Assembly: GCA_019635285.1 (NCBI GenBank)
Contig: JAHBZS010000012.1
Location: 1 to 64,000, forward strand
Direction of reading: 5' to 3'
Source of the DNA: Rubrivivax sp.
Lineage (GTDB): Bacteria; Pseudomonadota; Gammaproteobacteria; Burkholderiales; Burkholderiaceae_C
DNA: 64,000 bases
This document shows, one piece after another, positions 36,355 through 47,606 of the stretch (position 1 is its first letter; every line of letters starts with the position of its first letter). A model generated the notes under the pieces. It was not told the origin of the DNA, searched no databases, and worked only from the letters and a program-made list of their open reading frames with translations. The position numbers and the translations under genes are program-made.

Positions 36355-37394
36355 CGCGGCAGGTCCACGGCCGTGCCGCTGCGGGCGCTGGCGGCGATGG
36401 CCTCCAGCGTCGCCGCGATGTCCAGGCTGGCTCGTGCGGCGGCCTCGATGGCAGCCGTGTCGCCCCGCGCGACCACGTCGGCAAAGGCCTCCGCGGCGAA
36501 GCGGAAACCGCTGCCGGTGGGGCTGTCGACGGACTCGATCGCCGCGTTGCCCCGGCTGCGGCGCAGGCGCATCTGGCTGGGCTGGTAGCCCCAGGGATGG
36601 TCCGCGCCGGCGTCGGCCGTGTGGTTCAGGAATTCGGTGGTGATGAAGCCGTCGCTGCCAACGATGCACGCATGCCGGTGCAAGGCCATGTCCATCGCGC
36701 AGTGCAACTGGGCCACGGCGCCGTCCGCATATTCCAGCGTCGCGCTGGTGGCGATGTCGATGCCGGTGGGGCCCGTGCGCCAGAGGGCCCGCACGCGCTG
36801 CGGCCTGGCGTCGATGGCCAGGCGGATCAGGCTCATCACGTAGCAGCCGCAGTCCATCAGCGCGCCGCCGCCCAGGTCGGGCACCGAGCGCACGTTGGTG
36901 CCGGCCGGGTCCACCAAGGTGAAACCGAAGCTGGCCTGCACCGCGCGCACCGACCCGATGGCGCCACCGTGCAACAGCTCGAGCAGCGCAGCGGTCTGCG
37001 GCTGGAACCACCATGGATAGGCCTCCAGCAGCATCACGCCGTGGGTGCGCGCGGCGTCGAACATGCGGCGCGCCTCGTCCAGGTTCATGGCCAGCGGCTT
37101 CTCGCAGAGCACGTGCTTGCCGTGCTGCAACGCGGCCACCGCCCACGACGCATGCAGGCTGTTGGGCAGCGGCACGTAGATCGCGTCGACGCCGTCGTCG
37201 CGCAACAGGGCTTCGTAGCTGTCGTGCGCGCGGGCGATGCCGAACTGCGCGGCGAATTCGCGGGCCTTGGCCGCGTCGCGGCTGGCCACCGCCTGGATGC
37301 GGACCGACGGGCTGCCCGCCACGTCGCGGACGAACTGCCGCGCGATGTTGGCGCAGCCCAGGATGCCGAGGCGAAGTGGAGCGGTGGCGTTCAT
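36351..37394 (-). CDS. Gfo/Idh/MocA-family oxidoreductase
   Basis: About 347 aa from the ATG at 37394. The N-terminal Rossmann domain reads LRLGILGCANIARQFVRDVA. The dinucleotide/substrate motif HGKHVLCEKPLAMNLDEA is near residue 90, with the EKP lysine expected to take part in catalysis. The C-terminal alpha/beta domain includes GGGALMDCGCYVMSLIRLA. It probably oxidises or reduces a sugar or cyclitol with NAD(P). No sugar operon surrounds it, so the substrate cannot be named. Confidence 0.9.
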   Translation of the reverse strand: MNATAPLRLGILGCANIARQFVRDVAGSPSVRIQAVASRDAAKAREFAAQFGIARAHDSYEALLRDDGVDAIYVPLPNSLHASWAVAALQHGKHVLCEKPLAMNLDEARRMFDAARTHGVMLLEAYPWWFQPQTAALLELLHGGAIGSVRAVQASFGFTLVDPAGTNVRSVPDLGGGALMDCGCYVMSLIRLAIDARPQRVRALWRTGPTGIDIATSATLEYADGAVAQLHCAMDMALHRHACIVGSDGFITTEFLNHTADAGADHPWGYQPSQMRLRRSRGNAAIESVDSPTGSGFRFAAEAFADVVARGDTAAIEAAARASLDIAATLEAIAASARSGTAVDLPR

Positions 37395-37605
37395 CAAGAC
37401 GTGGTCGGTCGGGTTCGGATGCGGCGCATGCTAGTCCGGTCGGCCGCTCGCGACGTGCCGCCGCTCGCGCGGCGTGACGGCGGGCGGCGCCCGTGCGGCC
37501 TCTGTAGACTGGTCGACGCGGTGTCCGTCGGTCGGCACCTGCGGCCGCGCGGATGGCGCGCGGACCCGATGGACCCTGACCGCAACGTGATGAGAGGAGC
37601 TCCCC

Positions 37606-38583
37606 ATGGCACTGGCCGATCAAGTTCCCCTGAACTCCGGCTTCGGCGCGAAGTCCACCGGCGCGCAGGTGGTTGCCGAGCACGACCTGGCGGGCCGGGT
37701 AGCGGTGGTGACGGGTGGCTACAGCGGCATCGGCCTGGAGACCGTGCGCGCCTTGGCAGCCAAGGGCGTGCGCGTGATCGTGCCGGTGCGCGACCGTGCC
37801 AAGGCCGATCCGGCATTGGCCGGCATCGCCGGGCAGGTCGAGACGGGCGACATGGATCTGGGCGACCTGCCTTCGGTGCGGCGTTTTGCCGAAGGCCTAA
37901 TGGCCTCGCTGCCGCGACTGGACCTGCTGATCAACAACGCCGGCATCATGGCCTGCCCCGAGACGCGCGTCGGCCCGGGCTGGGAGGCGCAGTTCGGCAC
38001 CAATCACCTGGGCCACATGGCGCTGACGCTCGGGCTGATGGACCTGCTCGCGCGCACCGGCAACGCCCGCGTGGTGGCGCTGTCGTCGACGGGCCACAAG
38101 ATCAGCGGCATCCGCTGGGACGACATGCATTTCCGCGCCGCGCCCTATGAGAAGTGGCAGGCCTACGGCCAGTCCAAGACCGCCAACGCGTTGTTCGCCA
38201 ACGCCCTGAGCCGCCGCTTGAAGCGCTCTGGCGGCCATGCCTTCGCGGTGCACCCCGGCGGCATCTTCACACCCTTGCAGCGCCATCTGCCGGTTGAGGA
38301 ACAGGTGAAGCTCGGCTGGATCAACGAAGACGGCTCCCCTTCCGCACTGGCCAAGGCCGGCTTCAAGACCACCGAGCAAGGCTGTTCGACCACGCTGTGG
38401 GCGGCCACCAGCCCGGCGCTGGCGGGTAGGCCCGGCGTCTACTGCGAAGACTGCGACATCGCCAGCCCGACCGACCGCAGCAGCCCGCTTGCGCGCTTCC
38501 GCGGCGTCGAGGCCCACGCATGCGACGACGAGGCCGCGGAGCGGCTGTGGACGCTGAGCGAGGGGATGCTGGCCGGAGCCTGA
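37606..38583 (+). CDS. Short-chain dehydrogenase/reductase (retinol dehydrogenase-like)
   Basis: 325 aa. Classical SDR motifs are cofactor loop VVTGGYSGIGLET near residue 36, NNAGIM near residue 108, the Ser in VALSSTGHKISG, and catalytic YGQSK. The arginine after the glycine loop (VRDRAKAD) suggests an NADP preference. The extended C-terminus (GVYCEDCDIASP) matches the RDH11-14-like branch found in bacteria. The substrate is unknown. A GGAGCT site precedes the start. A 208-bp intergenic region lies upstream. Confidence 0.9.
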   Translation: MALADQVPLNSGFGAKSTGAQVVAEHDLAGRVAVVTGGYSGIGLETVRALAAKGVRVIVPVRDRAKADPALAGIAGQVETGDMDLGDLPSVRRFAEGLMASLPRLDLLINNAGIMACPETRVGPGWEAQFGTNHLGHMALTLGLMDLLARTGNARVVALSSTGHKISGIRWDDMHFRAAPYEKWQAYGQSKTANALFANALSRRLKRSGGHAFAVHPGGIFTPLQRHLPVEEQVKLGWINEDGSPSALAKAGFKTTEQGCSTTLWAATSPALAGRPGVYCEDCDIASPTDRSSPLARFRGVEAHACDDEAAERLWTLSEGMLAGA

Positions 38584-38589
38584 AAGACG

Positions 38590-38614
38590 AAGCGCCCGCA
38601 TGGAGCGGGCGCTT
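38590..38614. terminator. Intrinsic-type hairpin between SDR gene and tRNA-Asp
   Basis: Arms AAGCGCCCGC and GCGGGCGCTT are perfect complements around a 5-base loop ATGGA. It lies 6 bp after the SDR stop and 14 bp beyond the 3' end of tRNA-Asp on the other strand, so it can end transcription from both sides. Confidence 0.8.
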
Positions 38615-38628
38615 GCGACGTGAAAACT

Positions 38629-38705
38629 TGGCGGAGCGGACGGGGCTCGAACCCGCGACCCCCGGCGTGACAGGCCGGTATTCTAACCAACTGAACTACC
38701 GCTCC
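38629..38705 (-). tRNA. tRNA-Asp(GTC)
   Basis: The minus strand gives acceptor GGAGCGG, D arm with GTTCAGTTGGTTAGAAT, anticodon loop CTGTCAC (anticodon GTC), T loop TTCGAGC, and an encoded CCA. It is the last member of an Ala-Glu-Asp cluster and is followed by a hairpin terminator. Confidence 0.97.
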
Positions 38706-38762
38706 GCGCGGTGGCAACGTTTCCGGACCCGGCCTGAGCCTGTCCGCAAGCCTTGCCAGACT

Positions 38763-38838
38763 TGGCGTCCCCTAGGGGATTCGAACCCCTGTAATCACCG
38801 TGAAAGGGTGGTGTCCTAGGCCTCTAGACGAAGGGGAC
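38763..38838 (-). tRNA. tRNA-Glu(TTC)
   Basis: The minus strand gives acceptor GTCCCCT, the Glu-type D arm CGTCTAGAGGCCTAGGACA, anticodon loop CTTTCAC (anticodon TTC), T loop TTCGAAT and an encoded CCA. It is the middle gene of the Ala-Glu-Asp cluster and is next to gltX, which encodes its synthetase. Confidence 0.97.
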
Positions 38839-38882
38839 TGCAATCTTCCATCTGCTCGAACCACGCCTTGCGACACTGGCTT

Positions 38883-38958
<76 letters not shown>

Positions 38959-38994
38959 GAAGGTGTGCACCAAACGCTGTCCAAGCAGCCTCGC

Positions 38995-39024
38995 ATTATA
39001 GCGTCAGATCGACACGCTCCTCAA
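38995..39024 (-). promoter_or_regulatory. Promoter of the tRNA Ala-Glu-Asp cluster
   Basis: On the minus strand a perfect TATAAT (38995-39000) follows TTGAGG (39019-39024) at 18 bp spacing. Transcription would start about 30 bp before tRNA-Ala. The -35 box lies inside the last codons of gltX. Confidence 0.7.
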
Positions 39025-40458
39025 ACGGTGCAGCACTTGGTCACGGTCGAACAGTTCCAGCACCGCGTCCAACGACGGCGTCTGGCTGCGGCCGCAGACC
39101 AGCACGCGCACCGCATGCGCCAGCTGCGGCATCTTCAGGCCGTGTTCGGCGAGCGTGCTCTTGATCGCCGCGGCGATCGAGGCCTTGTCCCAGGCCACGT
39201 CCGACAAGCGGCCGCGCAGTGCCACGAGCGCCGGCTTCACCGCGTCGGTGACATGCGTGGCCAGGTCCTCGGCGCGCGGTGCTACGTCCACGAAGTACAT
39301 GCCGATCCAGTCGGCCAGCTCCACCGTCGTCGCGCAACGGTCCTTGAAGAGCGCGCACAGGCGTTCCAGCCGCGCATCGGCCGCCGCTTCGATGCCGCGC
39401 CGCGCCAGCTGCGCGGCCACCAGTTGCGCCAGCGACGCGTCGCTGCGCTGCTTCAGGTGGTGGGCGTTAACCCAGTTCAGCTTGGCCGGGTCCCACTGCG
39501 CCGGGCTCTTGGCCAGGTGCTGGCCGTCGAACCAGGCGATGAACTGCTCGCGGCTGAAGATCTCGTCGTCGCCGTGGCTCCAGCCCAGCCGCGCCAGGTA
39601 GTTGAGCATGCCTTCGGGCAAGTAACCCTCGTCCTCGTACTGCGTGACGCTGACCGCGCCATGGCGCTTGGACAGCTTGTCGCCGTCGGGCCCCAGGATC
39701 ATCGGCACATGGCCGTACACCGGCAGTTCGCCGTCGGGGCCGATCAGCGCGCGCAGGATGTTGATCTGCCGCGGCGTGTTGTTGACATGGTCGTCGCCGC
39801 GGATGACGTGCGTGATGCCCATGTCCCAGTCATCGACGACGACGCAGAAGTTGTAGGTCGGCGTGCCCACACCGTCAGGCGTGTCGGCATCGGCGCGGGC
39901 GATCACCAGATCGTCGAGCTCGCCGTTGCTGATGCTGATCGGCCCTTTGACCAGGTCGTTCCAGCTGACCGTGCCGCCCTGCGGGTTGCGGAAGCGCACC
40001 ACCGGGTGCACGCCCGGCGGCACCGGCGGCAGCGTCTTGCCGGCTTCGGGCCGCCAGCGGCCGTCGTAGCGCGGCTTCTCGCCACGCGCGCGCTGTGCCT
40101 CGCGCATCGCGTTCAGTTCGTCGGGGGAGCAATAGCAGCGGTAGGCCGTGCCGGCCGCGAGCATCTGCGCGATGACCTCGCGGTAGCGCCCGATGCGCTG
40201 CATCTGGAAGAACGGCCCTTCGTCGTGCTCCAGCTGCAGCCAGCGCATCGCGGCCACGATCTGGTCCACCGCCTCCTGCGTGGAGCGCGCCACGTCGGTG
40301 TCCTCGATGCGCAGGATGAAGTCGCCGCCGTGGTGGCGTGCATAGGCCCACGAGAACAGCGCGGTACGCGCCGTGCCCAGGTGCAGAAAGCCGGTGGGCG
40401 ACGGCGCGATGCGCGTGCGCACGCGGCGTGCGCCCGCCGGGCGGCCCGGCGCGCTCAT
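39004..40458 (-). CDS. gltX: Glutamyl-tRNA synthetase
   Basis: 484 aa from the ATG at 40458, overlapping the metZ stop (ATGA). It charges tRNA-Glu and belongs to class I. The HIGH-type motif is [18 protein letters not shown] near the N-terminus, and the KMSKS equivalent is [12 protein letters not shown] near residue 250. The central phrase [20 protein letters not shown] is strongly conserved. A helical anticodon-binding domain follows. The length is normal. It lies beside a tRNA cluster that includes tRNA-Glu. Confidence 0.97.
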   Translation of the reverse strand: MSAPGRPAGARRVRTRIAPSPTGFLHLGTARTALFSWAYARHHGGDFILRIEDTDVARSTQEAVDQIVAAMRWLQLEHDEGPFFQMQRIGRYREVIAQMLAAGTAYRCYCSPDELNAMREAQRARGEKPRYDGRWRPEAGKTLPPVPPGVHPVVRFRNPQGGTVSWNDLVKGPISISNGELDDLVIARADADTPDGVGTPTYNFCVVVDDWDMGITHVIRGDDHVNNTPRQINILRALIGPDGELPVYGHVPMILGPDGDKLSKRHGAVSVTQYEDEGYLPEGMLNYLARLGWSHGDDEIFSREQFIAWFDGQHLAKSPAQWDPAKLNWVNAHHLKQRSDASLAQLVAAQLARRGIEAAADARLERLCALFKDRCATTVELADWIGMYFVDVAPRAEDLATHVTDAVKPALVALRGRLSDVAWDKASIAAAIKSTLAEHGLKMPQLAHAVRVLVCGRSQTPSLDAVLELFDRDQVLHRLRSVSI

Positions 40459-41693
40459 GCCAGCGGCCCCAGCCCGCGCTGCAGGTCGTCGGTGATGTCG
40501 TCCACGTGCTCCAGGCCCACGGCCAGCCGCACCATGCCCTGGCCGATGCCGGCCGCCTGGCGCTGCGCTTCGCTGAGCCGGCCGTGCGAGGTGGTGGCGG
40601 GGTGGGTGATGATCGACTTGGTGTCGCCCAGGTTGGTGGCGATGCTCAGCACGCGGGTCTCGTCGATCACGCGGAAGGCTGCGGCGCGCGCCGCGTCCGG
40701 CCCGTCGGCGCGCACGTCGAAGGACACCACCGCGCCGCCCATGCCCGACTGCTGGCGCATCGCCAGCTCGTGCTGCGGATGCGACGCCAGGCCGGGGTAG
40801 TACACACGCGCCACCGCGGGGTGCTGCTCCAGCCAGCGGGCCACCGCCAGCGTGGCCTCGCTCTGCGCCTTCATGCGCAAGGCCAGCGTCTCCAGCCCCT
40901 TCAGCACGACCCAGGCGTTGAACGGCGACAAAGTCATGCCGGCGGTGCGCAGCGTCGGGCCGAAGACGTCGACGATGAGCTTGCGCTCGCCGCACAGCGC
41001 ACCGGCCATCACCCGGCCCTGGCCATCCAGATACTTGGTGCCGGCATGCATCACCAGGTCGGCGCCCAGGGCCAGCGGACGCTGCAGCGCCGGCGAGCAG
41101 AAGGTGTTGTCCACCGTCAGCAGCGCGCCGGCTTCGTGCGCGATGTCGGCCAGCGCGGCGATGTCGCAGACGTCGGTCAGCGGGTTGGTCGGCGTCTCGG
41201 CGAACAGCAGGCGCGTGGACGGCGTGATCGCGGCGCGCCATTCGGCCAGGTCGGTCTGCGACACGAAGCTGGTGGTGACGCCGAACTTGGCGAACTCCTT
41301 GCCGAACAGGCTGATCGTCGAGCCGAACACCGACCGCGAGCAGACCACGTGGTCGCCGGCCTTCAGCAGGCCCATCCCCAGCAGCAGGATGGCGCTCATC
41401 CCGGTGGCCGTGGCCACGGCGGCCTCGGCGCCTTCCATGCCCGCCAGGCGGGCCTCCAGGCTGCGTACCGTGGGGTTGCTGGTGCGGCCGTAGGTGAAGT
41501 CCTCCATCTCGGCGAAGCGCCGCGCCGAGGTCTGGGCGTCCGGCTGCACGAAGGACGTGCTGAGGAACAGCCCCTCGCTGTTCTCGCCATGCTGGCTGGG
41601 GGCCAGCGCGGTGCGCACGGCCAGCGTCTCGGGGCGCAGGCCCTCGGGCAATCGGGCTCGGGCCAGGCGCGCGGCCTCTGGGTTTTGGCTCAT
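40455..41693 (-). CDS. metZ: O-succinylhomoserine sulfhydrylase
   Basis: 412 aa from the ATG at 41693. It is a PLP enzyme of the Cys/Met gamma family and makes homocysteine directly from O-succinylhomoserine and sulfide. The early region [20 protein letters not shown] and [20 protein letters not shown], the PLP lysine motif [18 protein letters not shown], and [23 protein letters not shown] are visible. The start is 7 bp from the purF stop, so translation is probably coupled within the purF-metZ-gltX segment. Confidence 0.95.
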   Translation of the reverse strand: MSQNPEAARLARARLPEGLRPETLAVRTALAPSQHGENSEGLFLSTSFVQPDAQTSARRFAEMEDFTYGRTSNPTVRSLEARLAGMEGAEAAVATATGMSAILLLGMGLLKAGDHVVCSRSVFGSTISLFGKEFAKFGVTTSFVSQTDLAEWRAAITPSTRLLFAETPTNPLTDVCDIAALADIAHEAGALLTVDNTFCSPALQRPLALGADLVMHAGTKYLDGQGRVMAGALCGERKLIVDVFGPTLRTAGMTLSPFNAWVVLKGLETLALRMKAQSEATLAVARWLEQHPAVARVYYPGLASHPQHELAMRQQSGMGGAVVSFDVRADGPDAARAAAFRVIDETRVLSIATNLGDTKSIITHPATTSHGRLSEAQRQAAGIGQGMVRLAVGLEHVDDITDDLQRGLGPLA

Positions 41694-41700
41694 CTTGGCT

Positions 41701-43227
<1,527 letters not shown>

Positions 43228-43241
43228 GGCCGAGTGTCCTC

Positions 43242-43739
43242 CTAGGTGCGCAGATACTGCGCGAGATCGGCCGGCAGCAGCGGCTTGACGCCTTGCAGCG
43301 CCACACTGAGCCACTGCGCCCCTTGCGAGGCGTGCCATTGCGGCGAGGTGGCAGCCGGCGTCAGCGCCACGCCCACCGCCACCAGCATCAGCAGCAGCAC
43401 GCCGCGCAGCAGGCCGAAGGCTGCGCCCAGCACGCGGTCGGCGCCACGCAGTGGCGTGGCATTGACCAGCAGGCGCAGCACGCGCGAGGCCAGCCCCCAG
43501 CCGATCAGCACGGCCAGGAAGGCCACGGCAATGCCCGCCGCCTGGTTCAGGCCGGAGCCGGGCTCGCCGAAAGGCAGGTAGCCGGCCCATTGCGGCCCGA
43601 ACCACTGCGCGCCGAAATAGGCCACGACCCAGCCGACCAGGGCCAGCGCCTCCAGCACGAAGCCGCGCCACAAGCCCAGGGCCAGCGACAGCAGCAGCAC
43701 GCCGAGCATGGCCAGATCGACCCAGCCGAGGCTGTCCAT
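43242..43739 (-). CDS. cvpA: CvpA-family membrane protein
   Basis: 165 aa from the ATG at 43739, which overlaps the dedD stop (TGATG). Four hydrophobic segments (LAMLGVLLLSLALGLWRGFV, AAGIAVAFLAVLIGWGLA, GAAFGLLRGVLLLMLVAVGV) match CvpA, including the G.WRGFV.E motif. It is required for colicin V production and envelope stress tolerance in E. coli, with an unclear molecular role. It lies 14 bp upstream of purF. Confidence 0.92.
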   Translation of the reverse strand: MDSLGWVDLAMLGVLLLSLALGLWRGFVLEALALVGWVVAYFGAQWFGPQWAGYLPFGEPGSGLNQAAGIAVAFLAVLIGWGLASRVLRLLVNATPLRGADRVLGAAFGLLRGVLLLMLVAVGVALTPAATSPQWHASQGAQWLSVALQGVKPLLPADLAQYLRT

Positions 43740-44524
43740 CACAGGCTCAGGATGCTGGCGGCGAGGCCGCTGCCCTTGATGCGCGCGGCCACCTTCTCGG
43801 CCTCCTCGCGCGAGTCGAAGGGGCCCACGCGCACCCGCGTGCGCGAGCCGTTGTCGGTTTCGATGACCTGCGTGTAGGTCTTCAGGCCCAGCTTCTCCAC
43901 CTTCTGCCGCGCCTCGCGCAGCGAGCTGGCGTCGGTATAGGCGCCGGCCTGCACCACGAAGCGCGGCGCTTTGGGCTCGGGCGCCGCGGCGGCGGAGGGT
44001 TCGGTCGCGGCCACCACCGACTTGCCTTCCAGCAAGGCCTGCGCACGCTGCGCATCGCGGCTGGACTCGGTGGCCGACGCCGCACTGCGCGCGACCGTGG
44101 CCGGCGCGCTGGCGCTGCGTTCGGCGCGCGGCGCCGGGGCCGACGGCGCAGCGGGTGTCGCAGGGGGTGTCGCGGGGGGCGCCGCCGCAGGGGCCGCAGC
44201 GGTTTGCACCGGTGCCGACGGCGCCTCGGCCGTCGCTTCAGGCACCACCGGGCCGGTGGCCCGCGGCGCGGCGGCGGCCTTGCCCGCTGGCGGCTTGAGG
44301 GGTGGCACGCGGTCGCGCGCCGGAATCTCGATGGGAATGTCCACCGCGATCGGGCGCGGCTGCGTCTCGAAGAGCAGCGGGAAGCCGATGATGCCGATGC
44401 CGACCAGCACCGCCGCGCCGATCAGGCGCCGGCGCGCACGCGTGCGCGCCGCCTGCACGGACACGGCCTCATCGGCAGCGTTGGCCGGCGCGGGGCTGTC
44501 TTTGCGCTTGAGGAATGAAAGCAC
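43739..44524 (-). CDS. dedD: SPOR-domain protein DedD
   Basis: 261 aa. A short cytoplasmic N-terminus and one membrane helix (RRRLIGAAVLVGIGIIGFPL, about residues 32-51) are followed by a long Ala/Pro-rich periplasmic linker. A C-terminal SPOR domain (FVVQAGAYTDASSLREARQK, TRVRVGPFDSREEAEKVAAR) comes last. SPOR domains bind denuded glycan strands at the division septum. It stands in the conserved folC-dedD-cvpA-purF order and overlaps cvpA at the stop/start. Confidence 0.94.
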   Translation of the reverse strand: MLSFLKRKDSPAPANAADEAVSVQAARTRARRRLIGAAVLVGIGIIGFPLLFETQPRPIAVDIPIEIPARDRVPPLKPPAGKAAAAPRATGPVVPEATAEAPSAPVQTAAAPAAAPPATPPATPAAPSAPAPRAERSASAPATVARSAASATESSRDAQRAQALLEGKSVVAATEPSAAAAPEPKAPRFVVQAGAYTDASSLREARQKVEKLGLKTYTQVIETDNGSRTRVRVGPFDSREEAEKVAARIKGSGLAASILSL

Positions 44525-44578
44525 TGGCTTGCGTCCGCGGGGAGGTTGGGCTGGGTTCGTTCAGCCCGTGGGCCGGTG

Positions 44579-45874
44579 TCAGCCCCCGCGCACGCTGTGC
44601 GCGCGTGGCACGCCGTCCTTCAGCACGCCACCGACGCAGAGGAACGAACCGAAGACGACGATTCTATCAGCCGGGTCCGCCGCGGCCTGCGCCACCGCCA
44701 GCGCGTCGGCGGGCGACGCATGGCAACTCGGCGCCGCGGCGCCGGCGGGCCGATGGGCCTGCAGCAGCCCGGCCAGGTCCTGCGCCGTGGCGGCGCGCGG
44801 CAGCGGCAGGTCGCACAGGTACCAGGCGTCGACCAGCGGGGCGAGCCGCGCCACCATGCCGGCGATGTCCTTGTCGCGCATCGCGCCGAAGACCGCGTGA
44901 GTGCGCGGGAAGAAGCCCATCTGGTCCAGGTTGAAGGCCAGCGCCGCCGCGGCCTGCGGGTTGTGCGCCACGTCCAGCACCACGGCCGGCTGCCCGGGCA
45001 CGATCTGGAAACGCCCCTGCAGCTCCACCGTGGCCAGCCCCTGGCGCACCGCCTGGGCGTTGATAGGCAGGCGCTCGCGCAGCGCCGCGAACACCGCCAG
45101 CACGCCGCTGGCATTGAGCAGCTGGTTGGCGCCGCGCAGCGCCGGATAGGCCAGCGCGTTGTAGCGCTGGCCGCGGCCCTGCCACGACCACTGCTGGCGG
45201 TCCCCGCTGTGGCCGAAATCGCGGCCGGCCAGCCAAAGGTCGGCGCCGATCTGCTGCGCGTGGCGCACCAGGCTGTCGGGTGGCACCGGGTCGCTGACCA
45301 CGCCGGGCTTGCCGGCGCGGAGGATGCCGGCCTTCTCGAAGCCGATGGATTCGCGGTCCGGGCCCAGGTAGTCCATGTGATCCAGGTCGATGCTGGTGAT
45401 GAGCGCGCAGTCGGCATCGATGGCGTTGACGGCGTCGAAGCGCCCGCCCAGGCCCACCTCCAGGATCACGAAGTCCAGCTCGGCCTGCGCCAGCGCGCGC
45501 ATGATCGCCAGCGTGGTGAACTCGAAGTACGACAGGCTGATGTCGCCGCGCGCCGCCTCCACGGCCGCGAAATGCGGCAGCAGTTCGGCAGCAGGCAGGC
45601 TCTGCCCATTGACGCGGCAGCGCTCCTCGAAGTGCACCAGGTGCGGCTTGATGTACAGGCCGACGCGGTAGCCGGCCTTCAGCGCGATGGCCTCGAGCAT
45701 GGCGCAACTCGAGCCTTTGCCGTTGGTGCCGGCCACGGCCACCACCGGCACGTCGAACTGCAAGCCCAGGCGCTCGCGCACCGCGCGCACGCGGTCGAGC
45801 GTCAGGTCGATGGTCTTGGGGTGCAGGCGCTCGCAATGGGCGAGCCACTCGTCCAGCGTGGAAAGTTCTGTCAT
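44579..45874 (-). CDS. folC: Bifunctional folylpolyglutamate/dihydrofolate synthase
   Basis: 431 aa from the ATG at 45874. It adds L-glutamate to dihydropteroate and to folates. The ATP loop VAVAGTNGKGSSCAML is near residue 50. YIKPHLVHFEERCRVNG, FEFTTLAIMRALAQAELDFV and VLDVAHNPQAAAALAFN are family motifs. It is the fourth gene of the trpB-trpA-accD-folC string, 32 bp after accD. Confidence 0.95.
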   Translation of the reverse strand: MTELSTLDEWLAHCERLHPKTIDLTLDRVRAVRERLGLQFDVPVVAVAGTNGKGSSCAMLEAIALKAGYRVGLYIKPHLVHFEERCRVNGQSLPAAELLPHFAAVEAARGDISLSYFEFTTLAIMRALAQAELDFVILEVGLGGRFDAVNAIDADCALITSIDLDHMDYLGPDRESIGFEKAGILRAGKPGVVSDPVPPDSLVRHAQQIGADLWLAGRDFGHSGDRQQWSWQGRGQRYNALAYPALRGANQLLNASGVLAVFAALRERLPINAQAVRQGLATVELQGRFQIVPGQPAVVLDVAHNPQAAAALAFNLDQMGFFPRTHAVFGAMRDKDIAGMVARLAPLVDAWYLCDLPLPRAATAQDLAGLLQAHRPAGAAAPSCHASPADALAVAQAAADPADRIVVFGSFLCVGGVLKDGVPRAHSVRGG

Positions 45875-45906
45875 GGGGCCGGGCCGGGGCAAGCCCCGGG
45901 GGTTGC

Positions 45907-46779
45907 TCAGGCGACCGCGTCGGCGCTCTGCCGCTGCAGCATGGCCAGCGCGCGGGCGATGGTCTGGCGCAGCTGACGCCGGTCGACGATCATGTCCAGC
46001 GCGCCCTTGCCCAGCAGGAACTCGCTGCGCTGGAAGCCCTCGGGCAAGGTCTCGCGCACGGTGTTCTCGATGACGCGCGGCCCGGCAAAGCCGATCAGCG
46101 CCTTGGGCTCGGCGATCACCAGGTCGCCCACGAAGGCGAAGCTGGCCGACACCCCACCCATCGTCGGATCGGTGAGCACGCTGATGTAGGGCAGCCGCGC
46201 CTTGGCCAGTTGCGTCAGCGCGGCATTCGTCTTGGCCATCTGCAGCAGGCTCAGCAGGCCTTCCTGCATGCGCGCGCCGCCGGTGGCGCTGAAGGACACG
46301 AACGGCACCTTCTGCTCCAGGGCGGTCTCGACGCCGCGCACGAAGCGCTCGCCGACCACCGAACCCATCGAGCCGCCCATGAACTCGAACTCGAAGGCCG
46401 CAGCGACCAGCGGCACGCTCATCACCGCGCCGCCGAAGACCACCAGCGCATCGGTCTCGCCGGTGGCTTCGAGCGCGGCCTTCAGCCGCTCGGGGTACTT
46501 CTTGCTGTCCTTGAACTTCAGCGCGTCCACCGGCAGCACTTCCTGGCCGATCTCGTAGCGTCCCTCGGGGTCGAGGAAGGCGTCGAGCCGTGCACGCGCG
46601 CCGATGCGGTGGTGGTGGTCGCACTTCGGGCAGACGTTGAGGTTGCCCTCCAGGTCGGTCTTGTAGAGCACCGTCTCGCAGGACGGGCACTTGATCCACA
46701 GTCCTTCGGGCACCGAGCGGCGCTCGCTCGGGTCGGTGTGCTGGATCTTCGGCGGCAGCAGCTTTTCCAACCAGCTCAT
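45907..46779 (-). CDS. accD: Acetyl-CoA carboxylase carboxyltransferase subunit beta
   Basis: 290 aa from the ATG at 46779, overlapping the trpA stop (ATGA). An N-terminal four-cysteine zinc ribbon (KCPSC, then CPKCDHHHR, about residues 28-55) precedes the crotonase-like domain. That domain includes [20 protein letters not shown] and [18 protein letters not shown]. With AccA it transfers carboxyl from biotin to acetyl-CoA, the first step of fatty acid synthesis. The length is normal. Confidence 0.97.
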   Translation of the reverse strand: MSWLEKLLPPKIQHTDPSERRSVPEGLWIKCPSCETVLYKTDLEGNLNVCPKCDHHHRIGARARLDAFLDPEGRYEIGQEVLPVDALKFKDSKKYPERLKAALEATGETDALVVFGGAVMSVPLVAAAFEFEFMGGSMGSVVGERFVRGVETALEQKVPFVSFSATGGARMQEGLLSLLQMAKTNAALTQLAKARLPYISVLTDPTMGGVSASFAFVGDLVIAEPKALIGFAGPRVIENTVRETLPEGFQRSEFLLGKGALDMIVDRRQLRQTIARALAMLQRQSADAVA

Positions 46780-47606
46780 GCGTGTGCTCCTTGTTCCTGT
46801 GCATCCAGCGCGGCGCGGATGCCGGCCATGAAGTCGCGGCCGGCGCGGGCCGCATTGTCGCGCGGCTCGGCCTCCAGCACCTGCACCAGCCGGGTGCCGA
46901 TGACCACCGCATCGGCCACCCGCGCCACCGCCTGCGCCGTGGCCGCGTCGCGGATGCCGAAGCCCACGCCCACCGGCACGCTGACGTGCGCGCGGATGCG
47001 CGGCACCATCGCCGCGACGCCGGCCGTGTCCAGATGCCCGGCCCCGGTGACGCCCTTCAGCGACACATAGTAGACGTAGCCGCTGGCCAGCCGGCCGACT
47101 TCGCGCATGCGCGCTTCGGTCGAGGTCGGCGCCAGCAGGAAGATCAGGTCCAGCCCCTTGGCGCGCAGCCCGGCGGCGAAGGCTTCGCATTCCTCGGGCG
47201 GATAGTCCACCACCAGCACGCCATCCACGCCGGCTTCGGCGGCGGCGGCGATGAAGGCGCCCGCGCCGTGGCGCTGGTCATAGCGCTCGATGGGGTTGGC
47301 ATAGCCCATCAGCACGATGGGCGTCTTGGCATCGTCGCGACGGAAGCTGCGCACGGCATCCAGCACCTGCGCCATGCCGATGCCGCGCGCCAGCGCGCGC
47401 TCCGAGGCCTTCTGGATCACCGGGCCGTCGGCCATCGGGTCCGAGAACGGCACGCCGAGTTCGATGATGTCGGCGCCGCCCTGCACCAGGCCATGCATGA
47501 TCTGCGGCGTGGCGTCGGCGAAGGGGTCGCCCACCGTGACGTACGGAATCAGCGCCTTGCGTCCCTGGGAGCGCAGTGCATCCAGCGTGCCCGCGATGCG
47601 GCTCAT
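46776..47606 (-). CDS. trpA: Tryptophan synthase alpha chain
   Basis: 276 aa. It cleaves indole-3-glycerol phosphate in a TIM barrel. The first motif IPYVTVGDP, catalytic Glu in [21 protein letters not shown] near residue 50, Asp near residue 60, and the phosphate-binding strand [15 protein letters not shown] are visible. It overlaps trpB upstream and accD downstream by 4 bp each, so the three are translationally coupled. Confidence 0.97.
   Translation of the reverse strand: MSRIAGTLDALRSQGRKALIPYVTVGDPFADATPQIMHGLVQGGADIIELGVPFSDPMADGPVIQKASERALARGIGMAQVLDAVRSFRRDDAKTPIVLMGYANPIERYDQRHGAGAFIAAAAEAGVDGVLVVDYPPEECEAFAAGLRAKGLDLIFLLAPTSTEARMREVGRLASGYVYYVSLKGVTGAGHLDTAGVAAMVPRIRAHVSVPVGVGFGIRDAATAQAVARVADAVVIGTRLVQVLEAEPRDNAARAGRDFMAGIRAALDAQEQGAHA

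Noticed and set aside
40455..41693. SAM riboswitch before metZ
   Set aside because: Only 7 bp separate metZ from purF, so there is no space for a leader.
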